DNA of 39,547 bases from Acidobacteriota bacterium. Lineage in GTDB: Bacteria; Acidobacteriota; UBA6911; RPQK01; DATIPO01. Position numbers and translations under genes: made by a program. Of this stretch, positions 14,859-22,322 are shown piece by piece. The DNA lies in contig DATIPQ010000044.1 in assembly GCA_035471785.1 (NCBI GenBank), positions 1-39,547 of the forward strand, in the 5' to 3' direction. Positions within the stretch are counted from its first letter, which is position 1. Each line of letters begins with the position of its first letter. The notes beneath the pieces were generated by a model. That model did not search any database. It was given only the letters and a program-made list of their open reading frames with translations, and had not been told where the DNA came from.

Positions 14859-15031
14859 GAGATGCTCCTTGAGTTGCGCTCATCCCGACCTGTGGCCGGA
14901 TGAGCCGAAAGCGGGAGGAAGGAGAGTCCGCGGCGCAGCGCGGACCAGGTGACAGAGCTTCCCAAGCCTTGGGGGGGTGCCCGGGCCCGTGCGGAGGTCA
15001 TGCTTGTCCGAGAGTCGTGAAGAACTTTCAT
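14855..15031 (-). CDS. Doubtful 58-aa ORF coupled at both ends
   Basis: An ATG at 15031 overlaps the C39 peptidase stop as ATGA. The frame ends in a TGA that overlaps the peptide B start, again as ATGA. An AAGGGAG is present 8 nt before the ATG. The 58-aa product (MKVLHDSRTSMTSARARAPP...) is Arg/Ser/Pro-rich without signal peptide or known motif. The same stretch can form two stem-loops, so it may instead be an untranslated structured spacer. The two perfect overlaps are the only argument for a gene. Confidence 0.3.
   Translation of the reverse strand: MKVLHDSRTSMTSARARAPPQGLGSSVTWSALRRGLSFLPLSAHPATGRDERNSRSIS
14878..14945 (-). other. Two stem-loops upstream of peptide B gene
   Basis: GCTCATCC/GGATGAGC (14878-14885 with 14898-14905) is a perfect 8-bp stem ending about 20 nt before the peptide B start. 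GTCCGCG/CGCGGAC (14926-14932 with 14939-14945) is a perfect 7-bp stem. Neither has a T-tract, so control of translation or mRNA stability is more likely than termination. Confidence 0.4.
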
Positions 15032-15621
15032 GGCCGCTGCTCCCTTGCCGGCGGAGGATGGGAGCGGCCGAGGGCAGCCCAGGACTGCAGGGGCGGTTCC
15101 ACCAGCAGCACCGGTCCGCCCCAACAGCGCAAGAAGGCCGAGGGAGGAAAGCGCAGCCGGCCCAGGGCCGGATCCAGCACCTCGAAAATGCCTTCCGGCG
15201 AAATGCCTTCCACCACCACGAAATGGCCTCGGCGGAAGAAGACCACGGCCGGCAAGGGAGCCCGGCTCAACTGGGAAAGCGTGAGCCGGCGGCATTCGGC
15301 CTCTAGTCCATGGTGTTCGGCCAGGCTGCGCAACACGCCCATGCGCACGCCCTGCGGCCCGGGCCGGGCCAAGCGGGTCAGTTCCGGCAAAGAGGCCCGC
15401 AGGCCGTAATGGCGAAGCACCATGCAAAGCGCCGCCGGGCCGCAATCGCTCAGCCCCGCCTGCAAGACCACCCGGTCGACCCCCTCGAAGCGGGCGCCCA
15501 TCCTCCAGGCCCTGATGCGCCGCAAGGCCTGGGGATCGTGGATCAAGGTCGACAGCAAAAGCAGCGAACTCAGTGCGCCTCCTGCCAACACCGCCAACAG
15601 CACTCCTTTCGACAGCATCAT
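15028..15621 (-). CDS. Stand-alone membrane-anchored C39 peptidase
   Basis: The 197-aa protein has an N-terminal membrane helix (about 5-27) and then a C39-family cysteine peptidase domain. Catalytic residues are visible: Gln54 (oxyanion), Cys60 in LSDCGPAALCMVLRHYG, His133 in RGHFVVVEGI and Asp150 in FEVLDPALG. In bacteriocin systems C39 domains cut double-glycine leader peptides and are usually fused to the N-terminus of the ABC exporter. Here the domain is a separate, membrane-tethered protein, and the ABC ATPase and permease of the same operon have none. The ATGATG start at 15621 has GAGGAAAG close upstream. It is the first clear gene of the operon, divergent from the ECF sigma gene by 437 bp. 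The C-terminal tail (about 178-197) is Pro/Arg-rich. Confidence 0.88.
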   Translation of the reverse strand: MMLSKGVLLAVLAGGALSSLLLLSTLIHDPQALRRIRAWRMGARFEGVDRVVLQAGLSDCGPAALCMVLRHYGLRASLPELTRLARPGPQGVRMGVLRSLAEHHGLEAECRRLTLSQLSRAPLPAVVFFRRGHFVVVEGISPEGIFEVLDPALGRLRFPPSAFLRCWGGPVLLVEPPLQSWAALGRSHPPPAREQRP

Positions 15622-16058
15622 CGATACTTTCCTCGCTCGGCAAAGAGTCCGGCTTGGGGGCGGCCCGGACGGGTGGGCACGCCGGTTTCCTGCTCCAGGC
15701 GCCCTCTCTGCAAGCGCTTTTCCTTTCTCCTCCTGGTGGACGAAAGTCTTGCACCCGTCCGGGCAAGGGCCGTGACCGGCTGCTCGGGCGAGGAGGAGCG
15801 CCTACAACCGAAGCGGCCCGTGACGGAAGTCCCTTGGCGCAAGCGGCGGGCCAGAACTGCCGGACGCGCTTAAGTGCCCGCTGTACAAGGACTTGCAGGG
15901 GAGAGGAGAGGAACCCTTCCGGAGAAAGTCGGGCCGGCCTGAGGATAAAAAGTCCAACTGTGGTGCGGATAAGTGGGCGGAAGGCAGGCTATACTGAAAA
16001 AAGGCGGGCGCTTTCGTCTTTTCCGGACAGGCCGCATCTAGCTTTAGTGAGGAGAGTA
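15622..16058. other. Divergent control region between peptide operon and ECF genes
   Basis: This 437-bp gap must contain the promoters for the peptide operon (minus) and the sigma factor operon (plus). On the plus strand TATACT (15990-15995) is a possible -10, 64 nt before the ECF start, without a convincing -35. A GGAACC (15910-15915) resembles the -35 element of ECF promoters, but no matching -10 lies at the right distance. On the minus strand I see no clear promoter. Open frames here lack ribosome sites and motifs. Confidence 0.4.
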
Positions 16059-16610
16059 ATGGAGCGCAGCGACGAGCACTTATTGGAACTCGCACTGCAA
16101 GGAGACGGGGCTTGCTTCGGAGAACTGACGGAACGGTGGCAGAATCGGATCTTCCGTTTCATCTGCCGCTATACCGGCAACTCCGAGGTGGCTAGGGATC
16201 TGACCCAAGATACCTTTACCAAGGCCTATCAGAACCTTCCCCGCCTCTCCGACCCGGGCAAATTCTCGTCCTGGCTGTACACCATCGCGCTCAACGAGTG
16301 CCGCATGCGCTTCCGACGCCTCAAAGCCGTCACGCAGGTGCCCTTTGAGGACTATCTTCAGTCTGACCGGCCCGTTTCCGGCGAGCCCTCGCCTGAGAGG
16401 GCGCTGGCCGGAAAAGAAAGGGCCGACATCTTGCGCGGCGCCTTCGATGACCTGCCCGATGAACAGCGGGCGGCCATCGTCATGAAGGAGTATCAGGGAC
16501 TCAAGTTTCAGGAGATTGCCGAGATCCTCGATATTCCGGTTTCAACGGCCAAGTCTCGCGTCTACCTGGGACTGAAGACTTTGCGCCGCTTGTTGGAGAG
16601 ACGATTATGA
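16059..16610 (+). CDS. ECF-type RNA polymerase sigma factor
   Basis: The 183-aa protein starts at ATG 16059 behind TGAGGAG; the long upstream frame to 15573 is not coding. Region 2 covers about 12-80 (FGELTERWQNRIFRFICRYT, then ARDLTQDTFTKAYQNL and FSSWLYTIALNECRMRFRR, the typical ECF D-L-x-Q-D-x-F segment). Region 4 covers about 122-178 (LPDEQRAAIVMKEYQGLKFQEIAEIL then STAKSRVYLGLKTLR). No extra C-terminal domain is present. The stop overlaps the anti-sigma start (ATGA), so the two are made together. Its target promoters may include its own operon and the divergent peptide operon; that is inference from position. Confidence 0.92.
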   Translation: MERSDEHLLELALQGDGACFGELTERWQNRIFRFICRYTGNSEVARDLTQDTFTKAYQNLPRLSDPGKFSSWLYTIALNECRMRFRRLKAVTQVPFEDYLQSDRPVSGEPSPERALAGKERADILRGAFDDLPDEQRAAIVMKEYQGLKFQEIAEILDIPVSTAKSRVYLGLKTLRRLLERRL

Positions 16611-17185
16611 ATTGCCAAGAGATCGAGCAGCGGATGATGGACGTCCTCTACGGAGAGGCACTCGATTCCCGCCAGTGCTTCGCCTTTTTTCAGCATTTGG
16701 AAAAATGCGCGGATTGCCGGCGTGAATACGACGAACTGGTGGACACCCGGCGAAGGCTGGCCGAATGGCAGGTCGACGACTTGCCCGCCGGCGCCTTGCA
16801 GCCCGCTATCGAGGAGTGGAAAGGCTCTTCGCCGGCGGCCCGCGGCGGCACGGCTTCCGTTTCTTTCTGGACCTGGGTGCAGAGATCGGCGGCAGCCCTT
16901 TTGATGGTGCTGGGGCTGTGGACGGTGCTGGCCCAGACCGGGTTGACAGCGGCCTTAGGCCCGGCTGCCGAGGGATCTCTGTCCGATGCTCAACTGCGGC
17001 AGCGCATTGAAGAAGAAGCCGCCATGATGGCGGCCGAGGAAATCCGTTCCCTGAAAATGCAGCTGCAGGACGAGTACGAGTTTCTGCTGGAGAAGGTGGA
17101 ATTGATCGGGAACAGCGCAGACGAGCACGGTCACGAACTGAGATCGCTGCACGAGCAGATCGAACGCTACTCCAGCGGAACTTGA
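16607..17185 (+). CDS. Zinc-finger anti-sigma factor, membrane-bound
   Basis: The 192-aa protein has an N-terminal anti-sigma zinc-binding domain with H-x3-C-x2-C (His30, Cys34, Cys37 in FFQHLEKCADCRREY). A basic/Pro linker, a membrane helix at about 90-112 and an extracytoplasmic part follow. The last 80 residues (about 128-188, EEEAAMMAAEEIRSLKMQL onward) are strongly coiled-coil. It should hold the cognate sigma factor inactive until a signal outside the membrane releases it. The coiled coil in place of a folded sensor domain is unusual and might sense by oligomerising with a partner, perhaps the secreted protein encoded next. Confidence 0.85.
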   Translation: MNCQEIEQRMMDVLYGEALDSRQCFAFFQHLEKCADCRREYDELVDTRRRLAEWQVDDLPAGALQPAIEEWKGSSPAARGGTASVSFWTWVQRSAAALLMVLGLWTVLAQTGLTAALGPAAEGSLSDAQLRQRIEEEAAMMAAEEIRSLKMQLQDEYEFLLEKVELIGNSADEHGHELRSLHEQIERYSSGT

Positions 17186-17240
17186 AGGGCTGCGGCCGAG
17201 GCATCCGCAAAGAGCTAGAGAAGAGGGGAAAAAATAAACC

Positions 17241-17783
17241 ATGTGCTATTTTAGAATTCTTGTCCTGACGCTCTTGTTAGCAGCCACGGGAGTGGCCCAG
17301 CAGAGCATGAACATGACGGCCTTCAAGCAAGAGGCCCGCATCTTCGAAAGGGTGGTAAGCGAGGTCCTCCGCCAGGATTTCACCCATCCCTTCGCCCTGG
17401 AGACCGAGCCCCTGACCACCTATGTCAGCGGTTACGGAGTGGTGGTGACTTTTCATCTCAAGATCAACCGTCCCACCTTCCAGGGCGTATCCTCGGGCAC
17501 TCAGGCGGGGGAGGCCGAGAAGCGCGGTACGGAAGAGCAGATCCGCCTGGTGGAGCAGCGCATGATGGAATGCCTGGCCGATTTCGGACGTTCGCTGCGT
17601 CAGCTCAACAGCAACGAGCACATCACCATCAGCGCCCATATCGAAGACCGCGGCACGCTCAATCCGAGAGCCCAGAGAACCGTGCTGACCCTGTCGGCGC
17701 TGAAGGACGATATCGACTATCTCTCGGCCAACCGCATCAGCCCCGAGGAGTTCCGCGGTAAGGTGCGGGTGTTGCGTTACTAG
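17241..17783 (+). CDS. Secreted protein of unknown function, ECF-linked
   Basis: The 180-aa protein has a signal peptide of about 19 residues ending GVA before QQSMN. The mature part is alternately helical and beta: an N-terminal helix (MTAFKQEARIFERVVSEVL), a segment that includes YVSGYGVVVTFHLKIN, a Gln/Glu-rich helix (about 95-120) and a strand ITISAHIEDRGT. No family motif is recognised. It follows the anti-sigma gene by 55 nt and precedes gspE by 41 nt, so it may be cotranscribed with either. A GAGGGGA lies about 11 nt before the start, a long but possible spacing. A periplasmic modulator of the anti-sigma factor is conceivable, with no direct evidence. Confidence 0.75.
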   Translation: MCYFRILVLTLLLAATGVAQQSMNMTAFKQEARIFERVVSEVLRQDFTHPFALETEPLTTYVSGYGVVVTFHLKINRPTFQGVSSGTQAGEAEKRGTEEQIRLVEQRMMECLADFGRSLRQLNSNEHITISAHIEDRGTLNPRAQRTVLTLSALKDDIDYLSANRISPEEFRGKVRVLRY

Positions 17784-17824
17784 GCAGGCCCGTCGAAGCG
17801 GGCGACCTCTTACAGGCGACCATC

Positions 17825-19534
17825 ATGATTAAACTGGCAGAAATCAAGGCTCACGACAGCTTCGGCCGTTTCTTGAGGGAGAAGGACGTCGTTTCGGAAG
17901 AGGAACTCAACACCGCTCTCAACCTGCAGAAACAGTCCAACGAGAAGCTGGGCAAGCTGCTCATCGATATCGGAGCGTTCTCTGAAGGCGACTTGGCCAA
18001 GTATCTGAGCGAACACCTGGGGGTCCCCTTCGTGACCCAGGAGGACTTCCCCCAGGTGCCGGTGGTGGAAGACACTTTTTCGGTGCGCTTCATGCGCGAG
18101 TGCAAATTCGTGCCCATCCGCCAGGAGGAGGACGGACCGCTGGTCGTGGCCATGGCCGATCCGCTCGACCAGTCGACCCTCGACTCCATCCGTCTCTACA
18201 CCGAATTCCAGGAGCTGCGGGTGGTGCTGGCCCCCGAGAACGCCATCCTCGACCTGATCGAGAAGTTCTACGGCAGCCAATCCTCGAGCCTGGGACGCAT
18301 CGTGGAGGGCATGGACGAAGGCGAAGGGCTGGGGGAAGACGAGGACATCGAGCACCTCAAGGACCTGGCCTCGGAAGCGCCCGTCATCCGCCTGGTCAAC
18401 CTGCTCATCTCCCGGGCCATCGAAGCCCGCGCCTCCGACATCCACATCGAGCCCTTCGAAAAGGACCTCAAGGTGCGCTACCGGGTGGACGGCATTCTTT
18501 ACGATCAGGAATCGCCGCCCAAGCGCCTCAAGAGCGCCGTCATTTCGCGCATCAAGATCATGGCCCGCCTCAACATCGCCGAAAGGCGCGTGCCCCAGGA
18601 CGGGCGCATCAAGATGAAGGTTCTGGGCAAGGAACTCGACTTGCGCGTTTCCACCCTGCCCACCATGTACGGCGAGAGCGTGGTGATGCGTATCCTCGAC
18701 AAGAGCAATACCCAGATCTACGACCTCGAGAAGCTGGGCTTCAACCACAAGATGTTCCTGCAGTTCGAGGACCTCATCCAGCGGCCTTACGGGATCCTGC
18801 TGGTGACGGGGCCCACGGGAAGCGGCAAGACCACCACCCTCTACGGGGCGCTGACCAAGATCAACCTGCCCGACAAGAAGATCATCACCATTGAAGATCC
18901 GGTGGAATACCAGATCCAGGGCATCAACCAGGTCCACGTCAATCCCAAGATCGGACTCACCTTCGCGGCCGGGCTGCGCTCCATCGTGCGCCAGGACCCG
19001 GACGTCATCATGATCGGAGAGATCCGCGACCTGGAAACCGCCGAAATCGCCATCCGGGCCGCCTTGACGGGCCACTTGGTCTTTTCCACGCTGCACACCA
19101 ACGACGCTCCTTCGGCCATTGCCCGGCTGGTGGACATGGGCGCCGAAGACTACCTGCTGGCGTCCTCCGTGCTGGGTGTGCTGGCCCAGCGCCTGGTGCG
19201 CGTCATCTGTCCCCATTGCCGCGAAGAAATCGACGTCAAGCCCGACTTCTTGAGGGAGATCGGCTTTCCTCAGCACCTGGAGCCCCGTCTCTACCAGGGA
19301 CGCGGCTGCAAGGAATGCGGGGAAACCGGCTACCGGGGACGCCTGGGCATTTTCGAACTGATGCTCATAGACGATGATATCCGGCGCCTCACGGTAGGAA
19401 GCGCCGACTCCAGCCGATTGCGCAAACAGGCCCTTGCATCGGGAATGGTGACCCTGCGCGATGACGGATTCGAGAAGGCCAGCCGGGGCCTGACCACGGT
19501 GGCCGAGGTCATGCGCGTGACCCAGGACATCTAG
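17825..19534 (+). CDS. gspE: Type II secretion ATPase GspE
   Basis: The 569-aa protein has an N-terminal GspE/MshEN domain (about 8-150, including EEELNTALNLQKQSNEKLG) and a C-terminal secretion ATPase. Walker A is GPTGSGKT (329-336). The Asp box (TIEDPVEY), Walker B (DPDVIMIGEIRD) and His box (STLHTNDAPS) are intact. A four-Cys zinc site is present in CPHC and CKEC near residues 461-500, as in canonical GspE/PilB. It powers pseudopilus assembly from the cytoplasmic face. It opens the T2SS operon, followed by gspF after 95 nt. The start codon lacks a strong ribosome site. Confidence 0.95.
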   Translation: MIKLAEIKAHDSFGRFLREKDVVSEEELNTALNLQKQSNEKLGKLLIDIGAFSEGDLAKYLSEHLGVPFVTQEDFPQVPVVEDTFSVRFMRECKFVPIRQEEDGPLVVAMADPLDQSTLDSIRLYTEFQELRVVLAPENAILDLIEKFYGSQSSSLGRIVEGMDEGEGLGEDEDIEHLKDLASEAPVIRLVNLLISRAIEARASDIHIEPFEKDLKVRYRVDGILYDQESPPKRLKSAVISRIKIMARLNIAERRVPQDGRIKMKVLGKELDLRVSTLPTMYGESVVMRILDKSNTQIYDLEKLGFNHKMFLQFEDLIQRPYGILLVTGPTGSGKTTTLYGALTKINLPDKKIITIEDPVEYQIQGINQVHVNPKIGLTFAAGLRSIVRQDPDVIMIGEIRDLETAEIAIRAALTGHLVFSTLHTNDAPSAIARLVDMGAEDYLLASSVLGVLAQRLVRVICPHCREEIDVKPDFLREIGFPQHLEPRLYQGRGCKECGETGYRGRLGIFELMLIDDDIRRLTVGSADSSRLRKQALASGMVTLRDDGFEKASRGLTTVAEVMRVTQDI

Positions 19535-19629
19535 AAAAAAGGCCACCGGGAAGAAAAAGAGACTAGAACGAATAGAGCCGGAAGACATCAGAGAGCCCAT
19601 AGGGGAATCGAGCATAGAGAAAGGAAGGA

Positions 19630-20853
19630 ATGCCACTTTTTGATTACAAGGCGGTGACGCCCGACGGAAAGATCGTTGAAGGTTCGCTGCAAGCGCCTTC
19701 CGAGCGGGAGGCCATGATCAAACTGGCCGAGCAGGGACAAACGCCCGTCTCGGTGCTGACCAGCGGCGCTTCCAAGGGGCTCCTCTCGCGCGAACTCCAC
19801 CTGCCCTGGCAGATCGGGGGAGTCTCGCGCAAGGAACTGCTCATCTTCACCCAGGAGCTGTCGACCCTGGTCAAGGCCGGGTTGCCCTTGGACCGCAGCC
19901 TCAACCTGCTGGCCGAACTGACCGAGAATGAGCAACTGAGCGAGATCATCCGCCAGGCCCTGCGCGAGATCAAGAGCGGAAAATCGCTTTCCGACGCCCT
20001 CGGCGACCATCCTCAGGTATTCCCCCGCATCTATGTCAACATGGTCAAGGCGGGCGAGTTGGGAGGCGTTCTCGATCAAATCCTGGAGCGACTGGTGGAA
20101 TACCTTGAAAGCGCCCAGGAGCTGCGCGAATACCTGCGCTCGGCGCTTATCTACCCGGCGATTCTGACCTTCGTTTCGCTGGCTTCCGTGGTCATCATGC
20201 TGACCTTCGTGATACCCCGCTTCGCCGACGTTTTCGAGAGCGCCAGCATGCCCGTCCCCATGCCCATGCAGATCATGCTGGGATTCAGCGGATTCATCAC
20301 CGGCTATTGGTGGCTCATCCTTCTGGCGATGGCCGCCATCTGGTACTTCTTTCAGCGCTACATCTCGAGTCCCGAAGGGAGACTGAGCTGGGATTCGGCC
20401 CTGCTGCGCGTTCCCATGCTGGGACCGCTGCTGCAGAAACTGGAAGTGAGCCGGTTCGCGCGCACGCTGGGCACCCTGCTGAAAAGCGCCGTCCCCCTCA
20501 TACAGTCCATCAACATCGTCAAGGAAGTGATCAGCAACCGGCGCATCGCGGACGCCATGGAGCCCATGAAGTCGGGTGTCAAGAAAGGCGAAGGCCTGGC
20601 CAAGCCTTTCCGCGAGACCGCCGTCTTTCCGCCCTTCGCCGTCCACCTGCTGGAGGTCGGAGAAGAGACCGGGCGGCTGGACGCCATGCTCCTTCAAATC
20701 GCCGACGCCTACGACCGGGAGCTGAAGACTTCGATGAAGAACCTGCTGGCCCTGGTGGAACCGGCCATCATCCTTTTCATGGGATTGGTCATCGGAATCA
20801 TGGTGGTCTCCATGCTGTATTCCATCTTTTCCATCAACAACGTGGCCATTTAG
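19630..20853 (+). CDS. gspF: Type II secretion inner-membrane platform protein GspF
   Basis: The 407-aa protein has the N-terminal MPLFDYKAVTPDGKIVEGSL segment and two GspF domains. The first spans about 60-190 (FTQELSTLVKAGLPLDRSL, then a helix pair). The second spans about 265-390 (FARTLGTLLKSAVPLIQSI, LLEVGEETGRLDAML). Three long hydrophobic segments lie near 168-190, 215-240 and 375-400. The protein is the membrane core that contacts GspE and GspL. GAAAGGAAGGA directly precedes the ATG. Confidence 0.95.
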   Translation: MPLFDYKAVTPDGKIVEGSLQAPSEREAMIKLAEQGQTPVSVLTSGASKGLLSRELHLPWQIGGVSRKELLIFTQELSTLVKAGLPLDRSLNLLAELTENEQLSEIIRQALREIKSGKSLSDALGDHPQVFPRIYVNMVKAGELGGVLDQILERLVEYLESAQELREYLRSALIYPAILTFVSLASVVIMLTFVIPRFADVFESASMPVPMPMQIMLGFSGFITGYWWLILLAMAAIWYFFQRYISSPEGRLSWDSALLRVPMLGPLLQKLEVSRFARTLGTLLKSAVPLIQSINIVKEVISNRRIADAMEPMKSGVKKGEGLAKPFRETAVFPPFAVHLLEVGEETGRLDAMLLQIADAYDRELKTSMKNLLALVEPAIILFMGLVIGIMVVSMLYSIFSINNVAI

Positions 20854-20897
20854 AACTGAGCATCGGCTTTGAAAAACATCAGAAGGAATGAAGAGAA

Positions 20898-21323
20898 ATG
20901 AAAGAACATAAGCAACATCGCAGACAGAGGGGCTTCTCCCTGATCGAGTTGATCGTGGTGTTGGTCATCCTGGGACTGCTGGCAACCGTGGTCGGCCCCG
21001 CGGTCATCGACCGCTTGGGCGAAGGCAAACGCAACATCGCCCAGGTGCAGATCAAGGACCTGGAAGGCGCACTCGATCTCTACCGCTTCGACGTGGGACG
21101 CTATCCCACCACCTCGGAGGGGCTTGAGGCATTGCTGGAAGAAAACGGCGTGCAGAACTGGAACGGCCCTTACCTCAACAAGTCCTCGCTGCCCAAGGAT
21201 CCCTGGGGCAACGACTACCAGTACCGCTCTCCCGGAGAGCACGGGCAATTCGACCTGTGGAGCCTGGGAGCCGACGGACGCGAAGGCGGAGAGGACGATA
21301 ATGCGGATGTCGTTTCCTGGTAG
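20898..21323 (+). CDS. gspG: Major pseudopilin GspG
   Basis: The 141-aa protein has a class III prepilin leader cut at RG|FSLIEL, with Glu at +5, followed by the hydrophobic stem. The C-terminal part has the hallmarks of GspG: RYPTTSEGLEAL, LPKDPWGNDYQY and a calcium-site-like SLGADGREGGEDDNADVVSW at the end. It should polymerise into the pseudopilus that pushes substrates through the secretin. The end overlaps the gspH start by 23 nt. Confidence 0.95.
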   Translation: MKEHKQHRRQRGFSLIELIVVLVILGLLATVVGPAVIDRLGEGKRNIAQVQIKDLEGALDLYRFDVGRYPTTSEGLEALLEENGVQNWNGPYLNKSSLPKDPWGNDYQYRSPGEHGQFDLWSLGADGREGGEDDNADVVSW

Positions 21324-21801
21324 AGGCGATAGGGGTTTTTCCCTCATCGAGATCATCGTGGTGTTGGTGCTGCTGGCCGCCGCGGCCTTGCTGGTGGCTC
21401 CCTCTTTCACCCGGGGACTGGCCAGCCTGGAACTGCGCACCGCTACCCGCGACATGATCACCCGCATGAAACAGTTCCGCACCAAAGCCATCGCCCTGCA
21501 AGAAGTGCAGCGCGTCTTCATCGGCAGAGACGACAACGACATGCCCTTCTACGCCTGGGCCAACGAGTACGAAGAGGTGCAGAACACTTACCCCCTGCCG
21601 GAGGAGACTGAGATCATCCTGGAAGACGGGCTGGAACTGCCCTTGCGCATCAGCTTCTACCCCAACGGACGCAGCTCGGGCGCCTTTTTCGCCCTGCGCA
21701 CGGGACCCAACCGTCAGTACATGATCTCGGTCGATCCGGTGACTGGATTCGGGCGGGTGGTCAAACCCGATGAGGACCCGCCCGGCCAACTCGATTACTA
21801 G
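21301..21801 (+). CDS. gspH: Minor pseudopilin GspH
   Basis: The 166-aa protein starts at ATG 21301 (or 21307) inside the last codons of gspG; the longer frame from 21124 is an artefact. The prepilin motif RG|FSLIEI with Glu+5 comes after about 12 residues. The C-terminal half has the GspH/FimT-type strand pattern (LPLRISFYPNGRSSGAFFAL, then YMISVDPVTGFGRV). It is a minor, tip-proximal or stem pseudopilin. Overlap with gspG implies coupled translation. Confidence 0.88.
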   Translation: MRMSFPGRGDRGFSLIEIIVVLVLLAAAALLVAPSFTRGLASLELRTATRDMITRMKQFRTKAIALQEVQRVFIGRDDNDMPFYAWANEYEEVQNTYPLPEETEIILEDGLELPLRISFYPNGRSSGAFFALRTGPNRQYMISVDPVTGFGRVVKPDEDPPGQLDY

Positions 21802-21843
21802 TGGCAAGCAATAGGGGAACGAAGGAAACGCTGAAGGAACGAC

Positions 21844-22320
21844 ATGAAGACTCCACAACCAGGATTCACGCTGTTGGAGGTGGTGGTGGCCACCGCCCTG
21901 CTGGGCATCGGAATCGCCGTGGCCATGCAGGTGTTCACAGGCGGCATCCGCAACATCTACCGCATCGAGGAAGCCCATAGGGCCATGAACCACGCCGAAA
22001 ACGTGATGAACGAAGTGCTGGCCGACGCCGACATCCGCGACCCTTATCAGGACAGCGGCGATCTGGACGAAGACTTCTCCTACGAGGTCACCGTCGATTA
22101 CTGGGAAAACGCAGCCGACGCCGAAAGCCTGCAGCCCCTGGAAGGCAGCATCACGGCGGGGCCCAGAGTTTATCTGCTCAGCATCGTTGTCGACATCAAC
22201 TTCAAGGACAGCCGGCGCGGACGCCGCTACCGGCTCACCAGCCTCAAAGCCGTGGCCGAACAGACTGATCCCGGAGACATCGGCGCCGAGTCCTTGCGCA
22301 GACTTTTTCAGAGTCAATAG
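21844..22320 (+). CDS. gspI: Minor pseudopilin GspI
   Basis: The 158-aa protein has a short leader and PG|FTLLEV with Glu+5. The rest of the stem is hydrophobic. The periplasmic part, including HRAMNHAENVMNEVLADADI and VVDINFKDSRRGRRY, fits GspI, which nucleates the tip complex with GspJ and GspK. It ends 2 nt before gspJ. Confidence 0.85.
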   Translation: MKTPQPGFTLLEVVVATALLGIGIAVAMQVFTGGIRNIYRIEEAHRAMNHAENVMNEVLADADIRDPYQDSGDLDEDFSYEVTVDYWENAADAESLQPLEGSITAGPRVYLLSIVVDINFKDSRRGRRYRLTSLKAVAEQTDPGDIGAESLRRLFQSQ

Positions 22321-22322
22321 AC

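Noticed and set aside
15618-15842. 74-aa minus-strand frame just upstream of the C39 gene
   Set aside because: Its end overlaps the C39 start, but the product is Arg-rich with no motif, and such frames are frequent in high-GC DNA.
17810-19636. 608-aa minus-strand frame opposite gspE
   Set aside because: It mirrors the gspE codons. No ribosome site or family motif is present, while gspE has all ATPase motifs.
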